Shown here piece by piece: positions 46,462-55,914 of a DNA stretch of 64,000 nucleotides; the stretch's first letter is position 1; every line of letters begins with the position of its first letter. The position numbers were made by a program, and so were the translations under genes. The notes beneath the pieces were generated by a model that was not told where the DNA came from, did not search any database, and was given only the letters and a program-made list of their open reading frames with translations. The stretch covers positions 124,001 to 188,000 of the forward strand of contig CEFQ01000005.1 in the NCBI GenBank assembly GCA_900068845.1, written 5' to 3'. The DNA comes from Enterobacter ludwigii. GTDB taxonomy: Bacteria; Pseudomonadota; Gammaproteobacteria; Enterobacterales; Enterobacteriaceae.

Positions 46462-47250
46462 ATGGGTTTTCTTTCCGGTAAGCGCATTCTGATTACTGGC
46501 GTTGCCAGTAAACTCTCAATCGCCTACGGTATTGCGCAGGCGATGCACAAACAGGGCGCAGAACTGGCTTTCACCTACCAGAACGACAAACTGAAAAGTC
46601 GTGTGGAAGAGTTTGCTAAAGATCTGGGTTCAGACATTGTTCTGCCATGCGATGTGGCTGAAGACGAGAGCATTACTGCGCTGTTCACCGAACTGGCAAA
46701 AACCTGGCCGAAATTTGACGGTTTCGTTCACTCCATCGGTTTCGCACCTGGCGATCAGCTGGATGGCGACTACGTGAATGCCGTTACCCGTGAAGGCTTC
46801 AAAATCGCACACGACATCAGCGCCTACAGCTTTGTGGCGATGGCAAAAGAGTGCCGCGCGATGCTGAACCCGAATTCTGCCCTGCTGACCTTGTCTTACC
46901 TGGGTGCAGAGCGCGCGATCCCGAACTACAACGTCATGGGTCTGGCGAAGGCCTCGCTGGAAGCCAACGTGCGCTATATGGCGAACGCGATGGGTCCAGA
47001 AGGCACGCGTGTTAACGCCGTTTCTGCGGGTCCAATCCGTACCCTGGCGGCGTCAGGCATCAAAGACTTCCGTAAGATGCTGGCACACTGCGAAGCGGTG
47101 ACCCCGATTCGTCGTACCGTTACCATCGAAGACGTAGGTAACTCTGCTGCCTTCCTGTGCTCTGATCTGGCGGGTGGTATCACCGGTGAAGTGGTACACG
47201 TTGATGGCGGCTTCAGCATCGCCGCAATGAACGAGCTGGAACTGAAATAA
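46462..47250 (+). CDS. fabI: FabI, enoyl-ACP reductase
   Basis: A 262-residue NADH-dependent enoyl-ACP reductase, the last step of each fatty-acid elongation cycle and target of triclosan. G93, Y146, Y156 and K163 (YxxxxxxK in YNVMGLAK region) have the same numbers as in E. coli. ATG 46462 ([10 protein letters not shown]) is the family start with AAGGA 9-10 bases upstream; the frame reaches 46441. Wild-type residues at the triclosan-contact site suggest no target resistance. The 22-bp palindrome follows and probably ends transcription. Confidence 0.97.
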   Translation: MGFLSGKRILITGVASKLSIAYGIAQAMHKQGAELAFTYQNDKLKSRVEEFAKDLGSDIVLPCDVAEDESITALFTELAKTWPKFDGFVHSIGFAPGDQLDGDYVNAVTREGFKIAHDISAYSFVAMAKECRAMLNPNSALLTLSYLGAERAIPNYNVMGLAKASLEANVRYMANAMGPEGTRVNAVSAGPIRTLAASGIKDFRKMLAHCEAVTPIRRTVTIEDVGNSAAFLCSDLAGGITGEVVHVDGGFSIAAMNELELK

Positions 47251-47258
47251 GCTACGTA

Positions 47259-47280
47259 GGGTCGCCATTCATGGCGACCT
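47259..47280. repeat. 22-bp intergenic palindrome, copy 3
   Basis: GGTCGCCAT-TC-ATGGCGACC, 9-bp perfect arms preceded by CGTAG, same element as at 8645. It is followed by TCTTTT, so it can act as the fabI terminator. Confidence 0.85.
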
Positions 47281-47445
47281 CTTTTGCAAAACATCCCTCC
47301 TTATACTCGTAAGCTATTAATTATTCCCCATCATTCTTTTGCCGTGGACAGCCGTTCAGCGACGATAAGCCAGCCCTTTGTTGTATGCCTGCTTTTCAGA
47401 TTCGCACGCTGTGCAGCAAGTCCGTTTTTAGCGAAAGGAATGACC

Positions 47446-48567
47446 ATGGAACAACGCCGTTCTCCCGGCCATGACCACTGGTTTTATGAAAGCCAGACTC
47501 GTCCGAATAGCACCGCCACCGCACCGCTGGTGCCCGAAGCCGCCTATATCGAAGATCGTTTCCTGCTAGGTTTACAACAGGAAGCGACAGCGTTACAGCC
47601 GCTGCTCTCGCGATTTCAGCCTGCTTTATTGGCCGCGCGCGATGTCAGCCAGCTTCTGTTTCCCGATACGCTCGCCACCAGCTTGACGCACACGTTGACG
47701 CTGTACGATCGCCTGAGCACCGCGCTAACTGTTGCGCAGGTCGCCGGTGTGCAGCGCTTATGCAACCACTACTCTGCCCGACTTAATCCGTTGCCCGGCC
47801 CGGACTCTTCACGCGAAAGCAATAATCGTCTGACGCAAATTACCCAGTATGCGCGGCAGCTGGCGATGCAGCCCGAACTGATCACCGCTAATAGCATCAG
47901 CGCGCTGGACGCGGTGGGATTAACCGAGCCTGATATTGTCACGCTGAATCAATTGGTGGGATTTGTCAGCTATCAGTCGCGCGTGGTGGCGTCTTTGCAG
48001 GCGATGATGAGCCTGCCGGTGCGCTGGATTCCGGGCGTTTCGCCGCCGCCAGATGCTCATGCGGAGCTGTTTACGCGTAATAACGACTGGCAGCACGCGT
48101 TAAAACCGGTTGAACTGCGCTACGCCAGCGCCGATCAGCTGGCAGCGGTTACCTTCTGTCAGGGGATTAAGGGGTTGGATGATGCCATGTGGCTGCTGGT
48201 GCATGATGCGCAAGCGCTGTACGGTTTCGCTACCCTGAAGCAGCGGCTAAGCCAACATTTCGCGCAGGATGAAGTATTGGCGCAGGCAGTCAGCGCGCGG
48301 GTGCTGGGTTGTCGACGCCAGTTTGATCACGTGCCTGATGAATGGCGCGCTGCGCTATTGCAGGATGTAGAAAGCGCAAGCGCGGCATCGCCGGTGATTT
48401 CACTCAGCGCCCAGCTCACTCGCCTGCCCGATCGCTTCAGCGCTGCACATTTGCAGCCGCTGCTGAACGCCGGCTGGGGCAGCGAACGCCTCTTTACGCT
48501 GTTACACGCGGTAGCCTTTGCCAGCTGGCAGGATCGCTTGCTGATGGCGCTCGGCGAATCACGTTAA
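47446..48567 (+). CDS. yciW: YciW, AhpD/CMD-like putative oxidoreductase
   Basis: A 373-residue protein (E. coli YciW 375). The segment TALTVAQVAGVQRLCNHYSA and NQLVGFVSYQSRVVASLQAM form the AhpD/carboxymuconolactone-decarboxylase-like helical core; a degenerate second copy follows (about 225-330). In E. coli yciW is controlled by CysB and linked to cysteine/methionine metabolism; the reaction is unknown. I use ATG 47446 (MEQRR) with AAGGA 7-8 bases upstream. It overlaps the convergent LysR gene by 4 bp. Confidence 0.85.
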   Translation: MEQRRSPGHDHWFYESQTRPNSTATAPLVPEAAYIEDRFLLGLQQEATALQPLLSRFQPALLAARDVSQLLFPDTLATSLTHTLTLYDRLSTALTVAQVAGVQRLCNHYSARLNPLPGPDSSRESNNRLTQITQYARQLAMQPELITANSISALDAVGLTEPDIVTLNQLVGFVSYQSRVVASLQAMMSLPVRWIPGVSPPPDAHAELFTRNNDWQHALKPVELRYASADQLAAVTFCQGIKGLDDAMWLLVHDAQALYGFATLKQRLSQHFAQDEVLAQAVSARVLGCRRQFDHVPDEWRAALLQDVESASAASPVISLSAQLTRLPDRFSAAHLQPLLNAGWGSERLFTLLHAVAFASWQDRLLMALGESR

Positions 48568-49460
48568 TCGGGTAGATGCCTGCGCGCTTCATCAAAGAAA
48601 TGCTGAGCCAGCGGCGATGCTCTGCCCGGCTCGGCAATCACTAATGCCGCCTGCCTGCCCATCGGTGCCATCTCAATTGGCCGCCGCGCCAGATTCTGCA
48701 TCAGCCCCGGCAACAAATGTCCGCGTGGCGATACCATCACGCCAAGGCCAACCTGCGCACTTTGCAACAGTTGCATGATCGACGCGCTCTCAACGATGAC
48801 GCGCGGAATCAGCCCGGTTTCACGCAGCTGCCCATCAAGATAGCGACGAAAATAGCGTGTAGGCTCTGCCAGACACAGCGGCTGACTGGCCAGCGTGGCG
48901 AGCGAGATGCTCTCCTGCTCTAGCAGCGCCGGGAAATGCGCCGGACTGAACAGCGCTTCGACGCCTGGATCTTTCAACAGCGCGGTTTGGAAATGCAGCT
49001 CACGCAGTGACGTCAGTTCAAAGAAGCCGATACCGCCATCCACCGTGTGGCTGTTGAGCGCTTCCAATAGCTGATCGGCGCTCATCGCGGCAACGCGATA
49101 ATCGAGCTGCGGATAGCGCGCTTCCACCGCTTTTAATAACGCTGGCAACGCCACGCTGCACTGCGGCATCACACCTAGCCGCAACGTGCCGTTAACGCCA
49201 TGCTTGAGCGACTCCACTTCCAGCTTCAATCCCTGATACACCGAGACAATCTCCCGCGCCCACGTCAGTACGCGCTCGCCTTCTGGCGTAAAACCATCGA
49301 AATTGTTGCTGCGGTTAATCAGCGACAACCCTAATTCGCGCTCAAGATTTTTTAAACGCATCGACAAGGTCGGCTGGCTGACAAAACTGGCTTCTGCCGC
49401 GCGACCAAAGTGGCGTTCGCGCTCCAGATTACACAGGTAAATTAATTGTTTGATGTCCAT
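48564..49460 (-). CDS. LysR-type transcriptional regulator
   Basis: A 298-residue LTTR: N-terminal winged helix-turn-helix (ERHFGRAAEASFVSQPTLSM, about 15-34) and a C-terminal periplasmic-binding-like effector domain. Target and ligand are unknown. It lies between yciW and the PTS gene, in a block (LysR, PTS, YdeP-type enzyme) that is not between yciW and rnb in E. coli. It is on the same strand as the PTS gene and 79 bases downstream of it, so it may be co-transcribed or control a neighbour. Confidence 0.88.
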   Translation of the reverse strand: MDIKQLIYLCNLERERHFGRAAEASFVSQPTLSMRLKNLERELGLSLINRSNNFDGFTPEGERVLTWAREIVSVYQGLKLEVESLKHGVNGTLRLGVMPQCSVALPALLKAVEARYPQLDYRVAAMSADQLLEALNSHTVDGGIGFFELTSLRELHFQTALLKDPGVEALFSPAHFPALLEQESISLATLASQPLCLAEPTRYFRRYLDGQLRETGLIPRVIVESASIMQLLQSAQVGLGVMVSPRGHLLPGLMQNLARRPIEMAPMGRQAALVIAEPGRASPLAQHFFDEARRHLPD

Positions 49461-49504
49461 GGAAAGCAGAATTGGCTGGAAAACAGCAGTGTATCATGGC
49501 GGAT

Positions 49505-49533
49505 GTCGCTGCGCTGATGCCACGCGCAGCGAC
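49505..49533 (-). terminator. Hairpin after the PTS gene
   Basis: Perfect 10-bp stem GTCGCTGCGC/GCGCAGCGAC just after the PTS stop; no U-tract, so it may be a partial stop or an mRNA 3' stabiliser. Confidence 0.45.
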
Positions 49534-49539
49534 AGCGCG

Positions 49540-51129
49540 TTACGCCACGCCGAGGGCAGTTTTTACGTCGTTGGCGATCTTCTCGACCTGCGGACCGTAA
49601 ATCACCTGCACATCATGTTCGCTAACGCGATTAATGCCGTTTGCGCCAGTTGTCAGTAAGGTTTGATCAACGACTTCATTAATCTGCTTCACCCGCACGC
49701 GCAACCGCGTAAAACAGCAATCGACGTCCTCTATATTGGCTTCACCGCCCAGCCCGCTGATGATCACTCTGGTACGTTCATCGGCGGCCACCAATTCAGG
49801 TTTCTGCTCCTCGTCCGATTCGCGCCCCGGCGTTTCCACGCGCATGCGGGTAATGACAAAACGGAAGCCGTAGTAGTAAACCGGCACATAAATCACGCCA
49901 AGGACAATCGTCCACCACCAATGGGTTTTGCTGCCGCCAAGGATGCCGAATACCACCAAATCGATCGCGCCGCCCTGCACGTTACCAATCATCAGATGCA
50001 GCATCGACATCAACATAAATGACAGGCCGGTTAACAGCGCATGCAGGATATACAGCACCGGCGAAACGAAGATGAAACAGAACTCCAGCGGTTCGGTGAT
50101 GCCGGTGGTGAATGAGGTCAGCGCACCCGCCAACACCAGCGCTTTGACGCGCTGTTTATGCTCGGGCCGCGCGGTGTGATAGATCGCCAGCGCAGCGGCC
50201 GGCAAGCCAAACATCATCACCGGAATTTTGCCCTGGGCAAGAAACTGCGTGGCGCCACGCACCGTAGCGTCCGGGATGACGCCAGGATGTGTCAGCGAAG
50301 TGTTGAAGATGTTGAGCGCCCCGACGATGCTTTGCCCATCAACCGTTGCCATGCCGCCAATGGGGGTAAAGCGCACCGTTTCATTGAGAATGTGATGCAG
50401 GCCGGTGGGAATCAGCAGGCGTTCACTGGTACCAAGCAGAAACGCACCATATTGCCCACTTTTACCAATCATCAACCCCACCCACGCGATCCCTGCGCCG
50501 ATAGTTGGCCATATTAAGGCCAGCAGCACGCCGACCAGCGGCAGAACCACCACGGTGACAATCGGCACAAAGCGGCGCCCGCCGAAGAAGCTGATCGCCG
50601 TCGGCAGCTGCTGAGTGTAAAAGCGGTTATGCAGCAGCACGGTAATCAGTCCGGCAATGACCCCACCCAGCACACTCATGTTGTAAGTGAAGATGCCGAG
50701 CATGTCGATATATTCGGCCGACGTCATCATCGCCGCGGTTTGGTCCATGCCCGCTTTCTGCAGCGCTTCTGGCGTGGTGGTCGCCGCCGTTAATCCTTTA
50801 GACGCCAGCGTTGAGCTGATACCGACGTTCATGGCGATGTAGCCAATGACGGCGGCAAACGCCGCCGTGGGTTTCTCCGCTTTCGCCAGCCCGATAGCGC
50901 TGGCCACGGCAAAAAACAGCGGCAGATTGGCGAACAGCGCACCCGCCACTTTGCGGATGAACCCGATGATCAGTTGCGGCACTTGCATATTGGCGAAAGC
51001 ATCGCCGGTGATGGCCGGATTTTGCATAGCGGCGGCTAACCCGAGAAAGATCCCGGCGGCGGCGATCACCGAGATCGGCATCATTAAGGCTTTACCGAAG
51101 GCGTGAATTTGGCTGGCCAGATTCTTCAT
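49540..51129 (-). CDS. PTS sugar permease EIICB, glucose/maltose/glucoside family
   Basis: A 529-residue fused IIC-IIB permease. EIIC fills about 1-420 with membrane helices and the conserved GITEPLEF (343-350) and GLHHI (243-247); EIIB follows the linker TPGRESDE, with phospho-site C472 in DCCFTRLRV. There is no IIA domain, so EIIA-Glc (Crr) probably phosphorylates it. It resembles MalX and alpha-glucoside permeases most; the sugar cannot be fixed. The double Cys at the phospho-site is unusual (commonly N-C-x-T-R). ATG 51129 has AAAGGG 8 bases upstream. Confidence 0.88.
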   Translation of the reverse strand: MKNLASQIHAFGKALMMPISVIAAAGIFLGLAAAMQNPAITGDAFANMQVPQLIIGFIRKVAGALFANLPLFFAVASAIGLAKAEKPTAAFAAVIGYIAMNVGISSTLASKGLTAATTTPEALQKAGMDQTAAMMTSAEYIDMLGIFTYNMSVLGGVIAGLITVLLHNRFYTQQLPTAISFFGGRRFVPIVTVVVLPLVGVLLALIWPTIGAGIAWVGLMIGKSGQYGAFLLGTSERLLIPTGLHHILNETVRFTPIGGMATVDGQSIVGALNIFNTSLTHPGVIPDATVRGATQFLAQGKIPVMMFGLPAAALAIYHTARPEHKQRVKALVLAGALTSFTTGITEPLEFCFIFVSPVLYILHALLTGLSFMLMSMLHLMIGNVQGGAIDLVVFGILGGSKTHWWWTIVLGVIYVPVYYYGFRFVITRMRVETPGRESDEEQKPELVAADERTRVIISGLGGEANIEDVDCCFTRLRVRVKQINEVVDQTLLTTGANGINRVSEHDVQVIYGPQVEKIANDVKTALGVA

Positions 51130-51364
51130 GCTGCGTGCCCTTTTCAAAATGGAAAGAGCAATTATTAGTCAGTTATCTCGGCAACACGTAACCGCAACCC
51201 CTTACCACCCGGGAAAGTTTGACTTAGGTCACGTTCTTCACGATAAACGCCGCCTATCGCACCATTAAACCAATCAATTAGACAACTTTTAAAGAGAGAC
51301 GCACACTTCCCGCTAACAGAAGACATATTCTGATAACAACTCATAAACAAATAAGCCTGCAACT

Positions 51365-53671
51365 ATGAAATTTAAACGTAAGATTCAACCCTATCGCGCA
51401 GCAGCAGGCGGCTGGGGTTCATTGGAAGCCACCACCCGTTTCGTCCTTGATAGCAAATCTGCGCTGAAAAACATGCGCAACCTGATGCGCATGAACAAAG
51501 CGCGCGGTTTTGACTGCCCCGGATGCGCCTGGGGCGATGATAATAAAAGCACCTTCAGCTTCTGTGAAAACGGCGCGAAAGCAGTGACGTGGGAAGCCAC
51601 GCGTCGTATGGTTGAGCCGGAATTTTTTTCCCAACACAGCGTCAGTACCCTGTATCAGCAGAGCGATTACTTCCTTGAGTATCAGGGACGCTTAACCCAC
51701 CCAATGCGCTACAACCGCGCCACCGACCACTACGAACCCATCAGCTGGGACGATGCGTTAGCCTTGATTGCTCGCCACCTGCAGGCGATGGATCACCCGA
51801 ACCAAATGGAGCTTTACACCTCCGGCCGCGCCAGCAATGAAGCATCATGGCTTTATCAGCTTTTTGGCCGCGTAATGGGCACCAACAACTTCCCTGACTG
51901 CTCCAACATGTGCCACGAAGCCAGCGGCACCGGCTTGAAGCGCAGTATCGGCGTCGGTAAAGGCACCATTCGTCTCGACGATTTTGATCACGCCGATGCG
52001 ATTTTCGTCCTGGGTCAGAATCCGGGCACCAACCATCCGCGTATGCTGCACAGCCTGCGCCATGCGGCCGATCACGGCGCGAAGATCGTCACCTTTAACA
52101 CACTGCGTGAGCGCGGTCTGGAACGGTTTGCCGATCCGCAGAAGCCGCTGGAAATTGTCACGTCAAAGGCGGGTACGATTAGTTCTGCCTATTACCAACC
52201 GAATCTCGGCGGCGACATGGCAGCGATTCGCGGCATGGTTAAAGCCCTGCTCGAACGCCAGCGTGCACGCCTGGCGGCCGGTGAAACAGGGATCTTCGAT
52301 CAAGCCTTTATCGATGCCAATACGCAAGGCGTTGAGGACTATCTCGCGGCGGTAGATAACACGCGCTGGGATGATATCGTGCGCCAATCCGGTCTGAGCG
52401 AAGTGCAGATTCGTGAAGCGGCGGCGATTTATCAACGTGCCGAACGCGTGATTGTCACCTGGGCGATGGGCATTACCCAGCATAAACACTCGGTTGATAC
52501 CGTGCGCGAAATTACTAACCTGCAGCTGCTGTTTGGTCAGTTAGGCAAAAAAGGCGCCGGCCTGTGTCCGGTGCGTGGCCACAGCAATGTGCAAGGCAAC
52601 CGCACCATGGGCATTGATGAGAAGCCAGGCAAGCCCTTCCTCGATGCACTGGGCGCCCATTTTGATTTCGAGCCGCCGCGCGAGCACGGTCATAACACCG
52701 TTGAAGCGCTGAACGCGATGCTGCGTGACGAAGTGAAAGTGCTGATTGCGTTGGGCGGAAACCTTGCCGCTGCCGCGCCAGATTCACCGGTCACCGAAGA
52801 AGCGCTGCAGCATTGCGGTTTGACTGTGCACATCAGCACCAAACTCAATCGCAGCCATCTGGTGCCGGGCCATGAAGGTTTGATTCTGCCGACGCTGGGC
52901 CGTACCGAACGCGATCGCCAGGCAAGCGGCAATCAGTACATTACCGTTGAAGACTCCTTCAGCATGGTGCACGCCTCAGAAGGTGTCGGCATTCCATTGG
53001 CGGAGACGCAGCGTTCCGAAACCGCGATTGTTGCGGGTATTGCTCATGCAACGCTAGGCAGCGACAAAATCGACTGGCTGGCGATGGCAGGCAATTATGA
53101 TCTGATTCGCGATCACATCGCCGCCACCATTCCGGGCTTTGCTGATTTCAATAACAAGTGCGACATGCCAGGTGGTTTCTATCTGGGTAACGCGGCGGCC
53201 GAGTTGCGCTTCAACACGCCAAGCAAACGGGCCGAGTTCAGCGCTGCCGCCCTGCCGACCTCGCTGTTCCCGCAGTTGGGCGATGTTGCGGTGCCGTTCA
53301 CGCTGCAAACCCTGCGTTCACACGATCAGTACAACACCACAATTTACGGCCTCGATGACCGTTATCGCGGCGTGTATGGTCAGCGTGAAGTGGTGTTTAT
53401 CCATCCGGACGACATGGCGTCGCTGGGCTTTGCTGAGGGCCAACTGGTGGATATTGAGACGCTGTGGAATGACGGTTTGACGCGTCGCGTCAGCGGTTTC
53501 AAGCTGGTGCCGTATAACATTCCGCGCGGTAATCTTGCGGCTTATTATCCGGAAACCAACCCGCTGGTGCCGCTCTCCAGCTTTGGCGACGGCAGCGGCA
53601 CCCCGACCTCAAAATCGGTACCGGTGAAGCTGGCATTAACCGCCGCTGCACCCTCACAACGTATCGCCTGA
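51365..53671 (+). CDS. ydeP: FdhF/YdeP-type molybdopterin oxidoreductase
   Basis: A 768-residue cytoplasmic enzyme (E. coli YdeP 759). Cysteines C51, C54 and C67 (CPGC region) suggest an N-terminal Fe-S site; C183 in NMCHEASGTG takes the place of the selenocysteine of formate dehydrogenase H. Bis-MGD binding segments (LGQNPGTNHPRMLH, GHSNVQGNRTMGI, LVPYNIPRGNLAAYYPETN) are clear. YdeP is needed for acid resistance in Shigella/E. coli; the substrate is unknown. Divergent from the PTS gene over about 235 bp of AT-rich DNA without an evident operator. Confidence 0.92.
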   Translation: MKFKRKIQPYRAAAGGWGSLEATTRFVLDSKSALKNMRNLMRMNKARGFDCPGCAWGDDNKSTFSFCENGAKAVTWEATRRMVEPEFFSQHSVSTLYQQSDYFLEYQGRLTHPMRYNRATDHYEPISWDDALALIARHLQAMDHPNQMELYTSGRASNEASWLYQLFGRVMGTNNFPDCSNMCHEASGTGLKRSIGVGKGTIRLDDFDHADAIFVLGQNPGTNHPRMLHSLRHAADHGAKIVTFNTLRERGLERFADPQKPLEIVTSKAGTISSAYYQPNLGGDMAAIRGMVKALLERQRARLAAGETGIFDQAFIDANTQGVEDYLAAVDNTRWDDIVRQSGLSEVQIREAAAIYQRAERVIVTWAMGITQHKHSVDTVREITNLQLLFGQLGKKGAGLCPVRGHSNVQGNRTMGIDEKPGKPFLDALGAHFDFEPPREHGHNTVEALNAMLRDEVKVLIALGGNLAAAAPDSPVTEEALQHCGLTVHISTKLNRSHLVPGHEGLILPTLGRTERDRQASGNQYITVEDSFSMVHASEGVGIPLAETQRSETAIVAGIAHATLGSDKIDWLAMAGNYDLIRDHIAATIPGFADFNNKCDMPGGFYLGNAAAELRFNTPSKRAEFSAAALPTSLFPQLGDVAVPFTLQTLRSHDQYNTTIYGLDDRYRGVYGQREVVFIHPDDMASLGFAEGQLVDIETLWNDGLTRRVSGFKLVPYNIPRGNLAAYYPETNPLVPLSSFGDGSGTPTSKSVPVKLALTAAAPSQRIA

Positions 53672-53691
53672 CCAAAGCGTTATCAGAAGGT

Positions 53692-53716
53692 AAAAAGCCG
53701 CGTAAAGCGGCTTTTT
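53692..53716 (+). terminator. Terminator after the YdeP-type gene
   Basis: AAAAAGCCGC-GTAAA-GCGGCTTTTT, 10-bp stem with U-tract. Confidence 0.92.
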
Positions 53717-53795
53717 AGCCTGTTTTGGCCTTGCCGCGCGCACGCGATTCGCGTAAAACTGTCAGCCGCTCTTAGGCCACGAAACTATATAAATT

Positions 53796-55730
53796 ATGTT
53801 CCAGGATAATCCGCTGCTCGCGCAGCTTAAAGAGAAGCTTCACGCGCAGACTCCGCGCGTCGAAGGTGTTGTTAAAGGTACGGAAAAAGGCTTTGGCTTC
53901 CTTGAAGTTGACGCCCAGAAAAGCTACTTCATTCCGCCACCGCAGATGAAGAAAGTGATGCACGGCGACCGCATTTCTGCCGTGATCCACACCGATAAAG
54001 ACCGCGAGAGTGCCGAGCCGGAAACCCTGGTTGAGCCGTTCCTGACCCGCTTTGTCGGCCGCGTGCAGAAAAAAGACGATCGTCTGTCCATTGTGCCGGA
54101 TCATCCGCTGTTGAAAGACGCGATTCAGTGCCGCGCCGAACGTGGCGTAACCCACGATTTCCAGAACGGTGATTGGGCGGTGGCGGAAATGCGCCGTCAC
54201 CCGCTGAAAGGCGATCGCGGTTTCTATGCCGAACTGACCGAGTTCATTGTCACGGCGGACGATCATCTCGCACCGTGGTGGGTCACACTGTCGCGCCATA
54301 ACCTCGAACGTCAGGCTCCTGACGTCGGTTTTGGTGAGATGCTCGACGAAAATTTGCAGCGTGAAGATCTCACTGCGTTGAACTTCGTCACCATCGACAG
54401 CGCCAGCACCCAGGATATGGATGATGCGCTGTATGTGGAAGAAGCCAGCGATGGCAACCTGATTCTGACCATCGCAATCGCCGATCCAACTGCATACGTG
54501 CCGGAAGGCAGCGAGCTGGATAAGCTGGCGTCAAAACGCGCTTTCACCAACTATCTTCCGGGCTTTAACATCCCGATGCTGCCACGCGAACTCTCTGACG
54601 ACGTCTGTTCACTGCGTCCGAACGCGCGTCGCCCAGCGCTAGCGTGCCGCGTTACCGTGTTGAAAGATGGCAGCCTGGCCGATGACGCCCATTTCTTTGC
54701 CGCGTGGATCGAGTCCAAAGCTAAGCTGGTGTATGACGACGTTTCCGATTGGCTGGAAAACAGCGGCAGCTGGCAGCCTGAGAACGACGCCATTGCTCAG
54801 CAGATTCGCCTGCTGCATCAGGTTTGTCTGGCGCGCAGTGAATGGCGTCAAACCCACGCGCTGGTGTTTAAGGATCGTCCGGACTACCGTTTTGTTCTGG
54901 GTGAGAAAGGCGAAGTGCTGGATATCATCTCCGAACCACGCCGCATCGCGAATAAAATCGTTGAAGAGTCAATGATTCTGGCTAACGTCTGTGCCGCGAA
55001 AGTGCTGCAGGAGAAACTGGGCTTCGGGATCTACAACCTGCACACCGGTTTTGATCTGGCCAATGCTGAGCAGGCCGCTGGCGTGCTGGCCGGCCATGGC
55101 ATCACGGTTGATCCGCAGGCGATCACGACGCTGGAAGGCTTCCGTCAGCTGCGTCGTGAACTCGATGCGCAACCTACCCAGTATCTCGACAGCCGTATTC
55201 GTCGCTTCCAGTCGTTTGCCGAAGTCGGCACCGAACCGGGCCCCCATTTCGGCCTCGGTCTTGACGCCTACGCGACCTGGACTTCGCCGATTCGTAAGTT
55301 CGGCGACATGATTAACCATCGTTTGCTGAAAGCGATTGTGCGCGGCGACAGCACTGCCCGTCCGCAGGATGCGCTGACAACCATCATGAGCGAACGTCGA
55401 CGTCTCAACCGCATGGCAGAACGCGATGTCGGCGACTGGCTCTACGCACGCTTCCTCGCGCCGTTCGCCGGTACCGATCGCAAGTTCAGCGCCGAAATCA
55501 TCGACGTGTCACGTGGCGGGATGCGCGTCCGTTTACAGGAAAATGGTGCGGTGGCCTTCATCCCTGCGCCATTCATCCACGCGGTGCGTGATGAGCTAGT
55601 GTGCTCACAGGAAAGCGGCACTGTGCAAATTAAAGGTGAAGTCGCTTACCGCGTAACTGACATCATTGATGTGACCATCGCTGAAGTACGCATGGAAACA
55701 CGCAGCGTGGTTGCTCGCCCAGCCGTCTGA
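53796..55730 (+). CDS. rnb: Rnb, exoribonuclease II
   Basis: 644 residues, exactly as E. coli RNase II, with identical numbering of the catalytic D201, D207, D209 and D210 ([12 protein letters not shown]). Order: two cold-shock domains (1-170), RNB catalytic domain (190-520) and a C-terminal S1 domain. It degrades single-stranded RNA 3' to 5' with Mg2+. There is hardly a ribosome-binding site before the ATG (TATATAAATT). Confidence 0.97.
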   Translation: MFQDNPLLAQLKEKLHAQTPRVEGVVKGTEKGFGFLEVDAQKSYFIPPPQMKKVMHGDRISAVIHTDKDRESAEPETLVEPFLTRFVGRVQKKDDRLSIVPDHPLLKDAIQCRAERGVTHDFQNGDWAVAEMRRHPLKGDRGFYAELTEFIVTADDHLAPWWVTLSRHNLERQAPDVGFGEMLDENLQREDLTALNFVTIDSASTQDMDDALYVEEASDGNLILTIAIADPTAYVPEGSELDKLASKRAFTNYLPGFNIPMLPRELSDDVCSLRPNARRPALACRVTVLKDGSLADDAHFFAAWIESKAKLVYDDVSDWLENSGSWQPENDAIAQQIRLLHQVCLARSEWRQTHALVFKDRPDYRFVLGEKGEVLDIISEPRRIANKIVEESMILANVCAAKVLQEKLGFGIYNLHTGFDLANAEQAAGVLAGHGITVDPQAITTLEGFRQLRRELDAQPTQYLDSRIRRFQSFAEVGTEPGPHFGLGLDAYATWTSPIRKFGDMINHRLLKAIVRGDSTARPQDALTTIMSERRRLNRMAERDVGDWLYARFLAPFAGTDRKFSAEIIDVSRGGMRVRLQENGAVAFIPAPFIHAVRDELVCSQESGTVQIKGEVAYRVTDIIDVTIAEVRMETRSVVARPAV

Positions 55731-55742
55731 GCATGAATACGT

Positions 55743-55770
55743 GCGGGATAACAGTCGTTATCCCGCATTT
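55743..55770 (+). terminator. Terminator after rnb
   Basis: GCGGGATAAC-AGTC-GTTATCCCGC perfect 10-bp stem, then ATTTCTCTCT. Confidence 0.85.
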
Positions 55771-55914
55771 CTCTCTGCCCGCTTTAGCAAATGTTAAATT
55801 TGCATTCCGCTTCACATTTCTAATGCCTTCGCCTGTCGTTAACAATTCATTACATTACTTTTAACTTGTTGTATTCGATCGCCTCTTTTACCGGTCTCTA
55901 CAAGGAGTTAACTC

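Noticed and set aside
55780..55830. CRP site before cstA
   Set aside because: Only the right half TCACA is intact; the left half (TGCAT) matches poorly. CRP control is known for E. coli cstA but I cannot show it here.
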